Assembly: GCA_002407935.1 (NCBI GenBank)
Contig: DHPU01000068.1
Span: forward strand, 12,188-26,831
Reading direction: 5' to 3'
Origin: Peptococcaceae bacterium UBA5356
Lineage (GTDB): Bacteria; Bacillota; Peptococcia; DRI-13; DTU073
DNA: 14,644 nucleotides
Position 1 is the stretch's first letter. Each line of letters begins with the position of its first letter. The notes beneath the pieces were generated by a model. It did not search any database, was not told the DNA's origin, and saw only the letters and a list, made by a program, of their open reading frames with translations. This document shows, in pieces, positions 6,740-14,300 of this stretch. The position numbers and the translations under genes were made by a program.

Positions 6740-8905
6740 TTACCGCAGTTCTGCCTGCCGCAAGCCTGCTTGCAGTGCAGCCCCCGCCGCATATAACTCC
6801 CCGAAAGTTGGCTTAGCCGCTAAATCAGAAAAATGCTGTGCCGCCTCTTTACTTAAATACCCCTTCTCCACCAGATAAGCCTTTGCTTCTGCGGGGCTAT
6901 CCAAACTATTCAAACTGCCTAAGTTATCCGGCTTCCCCGCGCCTTCCGGCTTTGCCTCCCGATCTAATAAAAGCCGCACCACCGTAGTAACTAAATCGCC
7001 GCGCGTTACCCCTCCCGTAAAAGAGACTTCACTCCCCTTGCTGCTGCTTCCCTCTTTTTCCTTCTTCTCGATGTTCTTGACGTTTTCAACGTTCTCAGCG
7101 TTTTCATCGTTCTCGGTGTTCTCGGTGTTCTTGACGTTTTTAGTGTCCTCGGTATTCTTGATCTTTTCAGTGTTCTCGATCGCTTTTTTAATACTGTTCC
7201 CCCGCCTACCTCCGGCCGCATTTTCAACCGGCGCCGCCGTTCTTTCCAGAGTCTGCCCGATTACATAATTAGCATCCCAATACTGAATCGGCGTATCCAA
7301 CTGATAATTATTACTATATCCTCCGGCCGCCAGCCCCAGCTCCCGCATCGCCGCCAACCCCGGATAAGCCCAATGCTCCATCACCGCCGGCCGCGGCGGC
7401 GTATACTCTACCAGATAAGCTCCTTGCTTCTGCAGCCTTCCCTGTATTTCCGTAACTGCCTCCTTATTTCTGCTTATTTCCCGAAAACCCTGCTCCTTCT
7501 CCAGCGAATAAGCAGCCGCCACCCCAGCCGCTTCCCCGGTTGCCATTCCTACCGGAATAACGCGGGCACTCCCATGAGGCAAAGAATCATAAGAAGCACT
7601 CCGGCCGACCACCAACAGATTCTCCACCTGCAAAGGAACCAAACAACGAAAAGGAATACTATACAGTGCCGGCTTGCCAATCACATTACCCAAATTATCC
7701 GGAGCCGTCGGCTGAATATCTACCGGATAACTGCCGTGGGCAATCCGATCCCACTGATCCCTGTTCTCCAAAACATCCGTAATCGTCAACCGGTACTCCC
7801 CTTGAATATGACGCGTTTCCCTCACATACAAACGTTCCGCCGTATCCACCAACTTTACCCGCGCAAAACCGGGGAACCTTTCCCGCATAAACTCGACAAT
7901 ATACGGCAGCTCCGCCTTTCCCCGGGCAATCCCTTCCGCCTTAGAAGCCGCCTCTAACCCATCCACGCCAAAAAGCAGCAACGCATTAACCAGCACAGAC
8001 CCATCCTTTTGACGGGCTAAATTAGGCCCCCGGAAACGCAGCTGCTGATCCTGCGGCTGATATGCCAAAGCTTGCTGACCATAACCCCAAGCTACCTTCC
8101 AGTTAGCCCCGGCATAAGGATCGCCCCAACCGGCCTTCACCTTGCTAAGCAACCGCATGAAATTATTATAAACAAAAACATAGGGCCAATTTACCCCTTT
8201 AATCCGAAAAACCAGCGTTACCCCCATCAACTCCCCTTTACGGCCGTAATCCTCCGCTCCAACCGTATACGGAACACCGGCCGCTGCCGCCACATCAGCA
8301 TCCACAGTCGCGTCAATCAGGCGCGCCCCGTAATATTCTCTGCTTTGCCCTTTTTCCCTGACCCTAATTCCGGTAATAGTCTTTTCGGACAAAAGCGGTT
8401 CCACAAAAACCGTTCCCAACCGCAAATCCAGCTTCTCTTCCTTTTGCACCAGCTTTAAAAAATACTCCTGCGCCTCCGCAAGATCAAAAGCATTACCCAT
8501 TTCCTTATAAAAATCTGCAAAAATTCCTCTCGTCAACAACTCTTTATTAGGCCCATAGCTCATATCCAGAAAGTTTAACCCGCCCAGCGTCATCAACCCG
8601 CCCAACGCCTCCCCTTCCTCAATCAGCAAAGTCCTCTGCCCGTTTCGGGCCGCCGCTACCGCCGCCGCGATTCCCTCCGGTTCTCCGCCTACCACAATCA
8701 CATCATATTTCTCTGCCCCTTTGCCATCCGCACAATTTTCTCCAACACAATTTCCCGTACAATTGCCGACACAGTTCCCGGCACAGTTCCCGGTACAGTT
8801 TCCCTCCACCAAGTTTGCTCCCGGCACAACTAACAGCAAACACAAACCCACACTTAAGACCACACGCATTAGGCCTTGCAACCGGCTCTTTTTTCTTCTT
8901 TCCAC
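6740..8905 (-). CDS. Exported FAD-dependent oxidoreductase with Cys-repeat and SLH-like tail
   Basis: In order, this 721-residue protein has a Sec-type signal peptide (basic residues 2-8, hydrophobic core about 14-28); six cysteines at 37, 41, 45, 49, 53 and 58 in a Gly-Asn-Cys-x repeat; and an FAD domain starting KYDVIVVGGEPEG (66-78), with Glu in place of the third motif glycine. RETRHIQGEY (362 onward) and GRSASYDSLPHGSAR are also conserved. HWAYPG (511 onward) starts an SLH-like region, interrupted by an Asn/Glu/Lys linker (about 576-611) before VTRGDLVTTVVRLL and KPTFGELY. The reaction is unknown. No lipobox precedes C37 and the arginine pair lacks the following hydrophobic residues of a Tat motif. 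The start is GTG, directly after an in-frame TAA; AGGGA (8918-8922) lies 12 bases ahead, rather far. The codon at Met13 is a weaker alternative because it would remove the basic n-region. This is probably the first gene of the five-gene run. Confidence 0.85.
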   Translation of the reverse strand: MERRKKSRLQGLMRVVLSVGLCLLLVVPGANLVEGNCTGNCAGNCVGNCTGNCVGENCADGKGAEKYDVIVVGGEPEGIAAAVAAARNGQRTLLIEEGEALGGLMTLGGLNFLDMSYGPNKELLTRGIFADFYKEMGNAFDLAEAQEYFLKLVQKEEKLDLRLGTVFVEPLLSEKTITGIRVREKGQSREYYGARLIDATVDADVAAAAGVPYTVGAEDYGRKGELMGVTLVFRIKGVNWPYVFVYNNFMRLLSKVKAGWGDPYAGANWKVAWGYGQQALAYQPQDQQLRFRGPNLARQKDGSVLVNALLLFGVDGLEAASKAEGIARGKAELPYIVEFMRERFPGFARVKLVDTAERLYVRETRHIQGEYRLTITDVLENRDQWDRIAHGSYPVDIQPTAPDNLGNVIGKPALYSIPFRCLVPLQVENLLVVGRSASYDSLPHGSARVIPVGMATGEAAGVAAAYSLEKEQGFREISRNKEAVTEIQGRLQKQGAYLVEYTPPRPAVMEHWAYPGLAAMRELGLAAGGYSNNYQLDTPIQYWDANYVIGQTLERTAAPVENAAGGRRGNSIKKAIENTEKIKNTEDTKNVKNTENTENDENAENVENVKNIEKKEKEGSSSKGSEVSFTGGVTRGDLVTTVVRLLLDREAKPEGAGKPDNLGSLNSLDSPAEAKAYLVEKGYLSKEAAQHFSDLAAKPTFGELYAAGAALQAGLRQAELR
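7072..7179 (-). repeat. Twelve 9-bp tandem repeats coding for an Asn/Glu/Lys linker
   Basis: Twelve imperfect 9-base units run without a break, with plus-strand forms such as tgttcttga, cgttttcaa, cgttctcag and tgttctcgg. In the gene they encode three-residue steps of the type x-Glu/Lys-Asn at about residues 576-611, giving a hydrophilic, probably disordered spacer. The unit length is a multiple of three, so copy number can change without a frameshift. It also leaves other frames open, which creates spurious reading frames on both strands here. The stretch is absent from the paralogous gene at 4621-6522. Confidence 0.9.
8732..8803 (-). repeat. 12-bp tandem repeat coding for a Gly-Asn-Cys-x motif
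   Basis: Five 12-base units of the plus-strand type cagttcccggca, with third-position variation, plus a final longer step encode residues 35-58 of the flavoprotein. They give six Asn-Cys pairs, five of them spaced exactly four residues apart and the last five apart. The repeat lies between the signal peptide and the FAD domain, so the cysteines should be outside the membrane. Possible roles are metal or cluster binding, disulfide cross-linking, or attachment to the wall; none is proven. Confidence 0.9.
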
Positions 8906-8942
8906 TTATTACACACATCCCTGCTTTAATTTTCTGCTCAAA

Positions 8943-8981
8943 CTTAAACCTACTTTTTTAACATACTTTTTAAACTTACTT
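8943..8981 (-). repeat. Three 13-bp direct repeats in the leader of the flavoprotein gene
   Basis: On the minus strand three copies follow head to tail with exact 13-base spacing: AAGTAAGTTTAAA, AAGTATGTTAAAA and AAGTAGGTTTAAG. They lie 38 to 76 bases before the GTG start and just downstream of a possible promoter. Arrays like this can be operators or protein-loading sites. The AT-rich composition means chance similarity is possible. Confidence 0.5.
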
Positions 8982-8990
8982 AAGTATGTT
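8960..8990. repeat. Inverted repeat, 9-bp arms, 13-base loop
   Basis: The arms aacatactt (8960-8968) and aagtatgtt (8982-8990) are perfectly complementary. The element overlaps two of the 13-bp direct repeats and abuts the possible -10 element at 8992-8997, the place expected for a repressor site. It is too AT-rich to be a convincing terminator and has no T-run. The operator role is inference. Confidence 0.4.
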
Positions 8991-8991
8991 T

Positions 8992-9020
8992 ATTTTCTCA
9001 GAAAATGTGAAAATTAACAA
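8992..9020 (-). promoter_or_regulatory. Possible sigma-A promoter for the flavoprotein operon
   Basis: On the minus strand TTGTTA (9015-9020) and GAAAAT (8992-8997) are separated by 17 bases, and TGA directly precedes the second box, as in an extended -10 promoter. Each hexamer matches four of six consensus bases. It lies after the terminator of the preceding gene and about 90 bases before the GTG start. The spacing and context are good, the boxes are weak. Confidence 0.35.
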
Positions 9021-9080
9021 GCCTCCACTTTCTATATCTAAACCAGCCATTGACGAGTAAACTCTCAAATACCTTTATGT

Positions 9081-9116
9081 AAAAAGTCCCCCGCCTAAAT
9101 AGGCGGGGGACTTTTT
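9081..9116 (-). terminator. Rho-independent terminator, perfect 16-bp stem
   Basis: Arms aaaaagtcccccgcct and aggcgggggacttttt pair perfectly around an AAAT loop and end in a T-run. The hairpin begins 6 bases after the stop of the repeat-domain surface protein gene and should end its transcript. The symmetry would let it work in both directions, but no plus-strand gene converges on it. It separates this gene from the flavoprotein operon. Confidence 0.95.
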
Positions 9117-9122
9117 GTATAA

Positions 9123-11297
9123 TTACTTCGTAATAATTACCTCCCGGGCTTCCTCATTCCAAACCACCGCCGCCCCGAAGGACTGGCTCACAAAACGTGC
9201 CGGAATCATCACCCGGTTATTCAACAACGTAGCCGGTATATCGGCAACTACCCAACTATCATTAACCTTCACCAAATTTGAGTCAATATAAAACACCAGT
9301 ACTTTTTGCGCATATTTTACCGTTACTGTCCGCGTCGCCCCATCATAAGCCGTTTCTGCTCCCAAAGCATCACCCAAGGCTCGCAGCGGAACGACTGTAA
9401 AATCCTTAATAATCGTCGGGGACACATCTAAATTAATAACTTTCTTGCCATGATAAGCTGTTTTACTGCCAATTTTAAAGACAATATTGCCCTCGGCCGG
9501 CATCTTATCACCGGGTTCTTCTTCCGTATCTTGAACATTATTACTAATCTTCACCTTATAATCCGTAATCTTATTTATTTCACGGGAGGAATACAGGAAA
9601 AAACTATACACCCCTTCCTGTGCGGGAGTTTTAATTCCTACCCCCGGATTAATGCTTATTTCTATTTTCTCTTTATTAACCAAATCAAACCCGCCGGGCA
9701 AAGTCACTACAAGCGCCTGCCCCATCCTTTCCAAACCTTCCGTTATCAGCCCGTTAACCTTAACCTCTTCCGGCTTGATACTTCCCGGCACAGTAAAATT
9801 ACTGGGGAAAAGGAAATAAATCTTATCCCCTCTGCTTAAAGTACCAAAAGCATCCGCCTGAAATGAAACTTTTACCGAAGCATATTTTCCGGTTCCATAA
9901 GCAGACAGCACCACTTTCAGCTTCTCGTCTTCATCCTCAGCGGAAGAACCCGTCCCATCGCTTGTCTCATCCTCTTTCTTCCCAACAACAGTATAAGCCT
10001 TCGATTTAACCATGCTGCTATCTGCCGATGTACTGACTTCCAACCGATACTCCCCGCCCTTATCGGGATTCTTGATTCCCGCCTCGGCCTTAAAAACAAT
10101 ACTTACATAAGTCGCATCCCCAATCGTAATCCCATAAGGCACCTTAATCGTCACAGTCCTTTTACTGCGTGAACTATCCACCGCTTGCGCTTTAAACCCG
10201 TTCACCGTCACATAAGAAGTGGAAATACCATTAGAAATATATGTATCAGAGGGGAACTCCAAATAAAGATAATCCTTCCCGGCCTGTAAACTGCCGTTAG
10301 CACTTGTCGTAAAGCCGATCGAATACTGACTTTTTTCCCCGGCCTGATTAGGACTGACGGATACTACCGGAGACAGAAGATACATCCCCACACGATAACT
10401 CTCCCCCACACTCTCCGAATCCTTAGAAGTATATACATTAACCCGATAAGTCCCCGCCTTACGCGGATTTCTAATCCCGGCCCGGCTGTCAAACTTCACC
10501 TCAACCGTATTCCGCCCCCCGATCTTCGTTTCCGGCGGAACAACAATCTTTACCGTCTTCGTTTTTTCCTCAACCGTCACCCCGCCCGGCTGTACCTTTA
10601 TACCATCCACCTCGACATCTCCGCCGGCAATGGAACGGGGCAAACTGATTTCCGAGTCAAACTCGATGTAAATTGCATCCTCTTCCGGGACCAAGGCTCC
10701 CGCCGAGCCGGTTCTAAAACTGAATTCAAAAGCGGCAAACTGATCAACCGCAGCCGGAGAAGCCGTCAGATCTAAACGCGAAATACTGCTCCCTTCAATC
10801 GTAAAACTATTTGTACTCGCCCTGCCGTCACGGGTAGTCTCCACTTCCAGATAATGATTCCCCGCTTTGCGCGGTAATTCTATCCCCGTCGATTGGGCAA
10901 TAATTACACCCACATAACCGTACCCCCGCACATTAACCTCCGGCGGTAAAGTAACAATCAGCCGTTCTTCACTCGCATACACATAACGCGAATCCACACT
11001 GTACCCATTTATAATAATACTGTCAGCACGAAGATCGCGGCTGAAAGCAGCCGGAATTACCGTTCCTTCCGGGAAATAAATCGTTATTTCGTCTCTTCCT
11101 CCCGTCAAAGCTCCCGAACCACTAACATAAAACCCTAACGTATACTGAGCAACCGCCCCTGTTTTTTTCGGACTAACCTCTACCGCAGCATTTTTCAAAT
11201 CAGCCGCCACAGCAAAACCGGGCACTAACCAAACCAGTAAAGCTGCCGCCAATAACCCGCCTCTCACCAACAGCCCTGCTCTCTTCGCCAAATTCAT
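9123..11297 (-). CDS. Secreted four-repeat protein with copper amine oxidase N-terminal-like domain
   Basis: This 724-residue protein has a clear Sec signal peptide with a cleavage region FAVAA near residues 28-32. Four related domains follow at about 37-167, 174-303, 309-437 and 460-583. Each repeats the same order: a G-A/S-L turn near its start, an I-x-F-P-type strand, a V-x-V-N/D-G strand, a V-x-x-P strand, GI-x-x-P, and a G-x-Y strand before the end. They are probably beta-sandwich surface modules (inferred). Acidic linkers lie at about 441-459 and 588-603. The C-terminus (604-724) matches the Cu_amine_oxidN1 domain (PF07833), with VVPLRALGDALGA and RVMIPARFVSQSFGA, an accessory module and not a catalytic amine oxidase. 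The likely role is wall-associated structure or adhesion; the ligand is unknown. GAGGGGGG lies directly before the ATG. The gene is followed by a strong terminator, so it is probably its own unit or the end of one with the helicase gene 72 bases upstream. Confidence 0.88.
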   Translation of the reverse strand: MNLAKRAGLLVRGGLLAAALLVWLVPGFAVAADLKNAAVEVSPKKTGAVAQYTLGFYVSGSGALTGGRDEITIYFPEGTVIPAAFSRDLRADSIIINGYSVDSRYVYASEERLIVTLPPEVNVRGYGYVGVIIAQSTGIELPRKAGNHYLEVETTRDGRASTNSFTIEGSSISRLDLTASPAAVDQFAAFEFSFRTGSAGALVPEEDAIYIEFDSEISLPRSIAGGDVEVDGIKVQPGGVTVEEKTKTVKIVVPPETKIGGRNTVEVKFDSRAGIRNPRKAGTYRVNVYTSKDSESVGESYRVGMYLLSPVVSVSPNQAGEKSQYSIGFTTSANGSLQAGKDYLYLEFPSDTYISNGISTSYVTVNGFKAQAVDSSRSKRTVTIKVPYGITIGDATYVSIVFKAEAGIKNPDKGGEYRLEVSTSADSSMVKSKAYTVVGKKEDETSDGTGSSAEDEDEKLKVVLSAYGTGKYASVKVSFQADAFGTLSRGDKIYFLFPSNFTVPGSIKPEEVKVNGLITEGLERMGQALVVTLPGGFDLVNKEKIEISINPGVGIKTPAQEGVYSFFLYSSREINKITDYKVKISNNVQDTEEEPGDKMPAEGNIVFKIGSKTAYHGKKVINLDVSPTIIKDFTVVPLRALGDALGAETAYDGATRTVTVKYAQKVLVFYIDSNLVKVNDSWVVADIPATLLNNRVMIPARFVSQSFGAAVVWNEEAREVIITK

Positions 11298-11369
11298 TAC
11301 CCCCCCTCAACTATTCACACTACCCCTATTTTAACTGAATTAATTGGAAAAGTATAGAGAAGGGCAGTA

Positions 11370-14300
11370 TCAAACATCAAAAAGTCTTCTGATTTCCGCC
11401 TCATTCATTTTGGTGAGAAAATTTTCTCCTGGTTTAATTACTGCATCAATGAGTTCTTTCTTTCTTTGCTGAAGCTCATATATTTTTTCTTCAATGGTTC
11501 CTTTAGTTATTAGCTTAATTACCTGCACTGAATTTTTCTGACCGATCCGGTACGCCCTATCAGTAGCTTGATCCTCTACCGCCGGATTCCACCACGGGTC
11601 ATAGTGAATAACCATATCTGCCCCTGTCAGATTCAAACCTGTCCCACCCGCTTTCAAAGAAATAAGAAACACGTCCTTCTCTCCGGCATTGAAGGAATTG
11701 ACCAACTTTATCCTGTCCTCGGCCTTAATCGAGCCATCCAAATAGTGGTACTGAATATTTAAGGAGTTTAATTTATTTTTAATTAACGACAACATGCCGG
11801 TAAACTGGGAAAACAATAATAACCTGTGTCCTCCCTCTACCGCACCTTCTACTAATTCCATCAAGGTATCCAGCTTACCACTGCCTCCTTCATAATTCTC
11901 TATAAAGAGCGAAGGATGGCAACATATCTGCCTGAGCCTTGTCAGCAAAGCAAGTATTTTTATCTGGCTCTTCTCAAAACCATTGGCCAGCAATTCATCT
12001 TCAAATTGCTTTTTCGCCTTCAGTAAATAGGCCGCATATACCTTGCTTTGCTCTGCCGTCATTTCGTTGGACATTTTACTTTCGACCTTCTCCGGTAACT
12101 CCTTCAGCACTTCCTTTTTCATTCTTCTTAAAATAAACGGTTTAATTTGCCTTCCCAAATCTTCCAGTGCTTTTTGATCACCATTTTTGACAATAGGCAT
12201 TTCGTATCGAGTGGTAAATTTTTTATGCGTCTGTAAGTAGCCAGGCATAAGAAAATCGAAAATAGACCAAAGCTCGGTGAGAGTATTTTCTACAGGTGTT
12301 CCAGTTAAGGCAAAGTACCCCTTAGCCTTAATGCTTTTTACAGCTTTTGCATTTAAAGTTGCGGGGTTCTTGATATGCTGAGCTTCATCTAGGAAGCAAT
12401 ACTTGAATTCCGTACTTTCATATAATTTTAGGTCACGTTTGATCAGGGCATAAGAAGTCACAACAAGATCCGATGTTTTTAACTCTTTAAGCTGCTCTAA
12501 ACGCACCCCCTGCTGACCGGATACGACCGTAACCTTCAATTCCGGCGCAAACTTTTGAACCTCTTCTTGCCAGTTATACACTAGTGAAGTGGGCGCAATT
12601 ACTAAAGATGCCCTCTTATTTTCCCCTTTTTCGGAGAGGAGAAATGTTAACACCTGCAGTGTTTTACCAAGACCCATATCATCGGCAAGGATTCCTCCCA
12701 AACCATAATGGGCAAGAACCTTCAACCACTTGAAACCCGTCTTCTGATAATCCCGCAACCTGCCCTTGATTCCTTCGGGAATCTTATACTCCATATCCTC
12801 CGGCTCTTGTATATCCTGTACCATTTTTTTAAAAGAGCTATTACGTTCTATCCGCAATTCCGCCATTTTCTTAGCTAGACTATCAATATACAAAGCACGA
12901 TACCTAGGAATTTCAATAAGCTGCTTTTTAATATCAGCCTTACTTATCGCCAGGTGCTCTACAAGTTCCGCCACAGATTGAAATTCAGACGAATCTAAGG
13001 GCATAAAGCCGCCATCCTTCATTCTATGGTACCTTTTTTTAAGCTTATAAGCCGACAAGAGCTCAATAAGTTCGCGGGGCTCCATTCCTTCAAATTGAAG
13101 AGACATCTCCAACATGTCTGTTCCCGTGTTTAGCCTCACCCCTGCAGAAACCCTGCCCGAATTTTTAATCTTGATCTTTTTAAAATCATCCGAATAAAAG
13201 ACCTCTGCCTGTTCTACCAATTCCGGCAAGCCTTCCTTTAAAAAATCATACGTAGCTTCTTCATCCTCTTGCCGATAAACACCTAATAATGGCTGAAAGC
13301 CATATCTTTTTAAAAGATTTACGACCTTATTCTCCTCAAAAACAGACCGTAAAAGCAGCTTCCCATCCGTGTCGGACACCACTTTATTTCTTTCCTCTGC
13401 AGGATTAAGAACCACTTCCCCGTATTTAAATTCTACCCGGGCGCTAATTCCATCACCAAAGCGGTCAAAATAAATCTGTTTTTCCAGTTGTTCACGGTAA
13501 TATTTTTGAGAAAGTGAAGTATCCACATTCACAACGGCAATTTTCTCAAGAGCAGGAAGTACCGTAGAAAAAATTTGTGATGCTTCATTGACCGGTATCC
13601 GTATTTCCGCATTTCTGGTTTCACTGAAACAAGCCATTAAAGGTCTTATATACTTGGAAAAAGCCTGATCAACTTCATAAATTAAACCCTTATGGTATAT
13701 ATATTTAAAACTGACATCAATTCCATAATACACATCACTATCCAAATCCAACTTGATCGATAATCCTTCATTAATTCCTTGGATATTAAGGTGAATGGGC
13801 GGTCTCCCCTTCACTATTTTCACATCTAATCTGTTTGAATTATTGATTGTTGCTGCAAAAAGATCTTCCCCCATGATTTTTAAAAATTTTAATAAGTAAG
13901 TATCGCTCAGTTTAAACTTTTTACCTTCAAAAAAAGCTGAATTATATGACGAATAATAATCCCAGTTAGAAAACTGAATTTCATCCTTGTAGGCTGCCAT
14001 TAATAGTTTTAGGATACTTTTTGACCGATCATCGAAGACAGCCTCCGACGGCTTATAAACAAACTTTTTGCCAAAAACCAACTCTTCTCCATTAAGCATT
14101 GCTTCTAAAAATCCTCTTACGTCTTTCAATACATACAACTTATCGTTTCCAATGGTAAATTCCAACCAACTTCTTTTCCTGCCGGTTAATAAGGAAATGC
14201 AGTATGTAGGCACAAGACTTATCTTTGTTGAGATCTCGCCCTTAGGTAACATCCCTGAATCAGCACTAAAAAAATCCAGCAAAGCCTTTGTACTGTTCGA

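Noticed and set aside
6740..6742. Stop recoding as selenocysteine or pyrrolysine before the 40-codon tail
   Set aside because: The stop is TAA, not TGA or TAG, and no SECIS-like hairpin is obvious after it.
7006..7268. Open frames on both strands across the 9-bp repeats
   Set aside because: A repeat unit divisible by three keeps other frames open. The Arg/Thr-rich and Phe/Ser-rich translations are artefacts of the repeat.
7373..7957. Plus-strand open frame of 194 codons
   Set aside because: It lies wholly opposite the conserved FAD domain, its Arg/Pro/His-rich translation is typical of an antisense shadow, and no ribosome site supports it.
8732..8803. Lipoprotein attachment at the first cysteine of the repeat
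   Set aside because: The residues before C37 (VEGN) do not fit a lipobox, and the cysteine sits too far after the hydrophobic core.
8703..8918. Alternative minus-strand frame with an ATG at 8918, close behind AGGGA
   Set aside because: It overlaps the signal peptide and Cys-repeat region in another frame and gives a Cys/Lys-rich peptide with no recognisable features. The GTG frame continues into a conserved FAD domain.
11298..11369. TAAAAT as a promoter -10 box for the repeat-domain protein
   Set aside because: No acceptable -35 hexamer lies 16-18 bases upstream. A promoter is possible here but I cannot support it.
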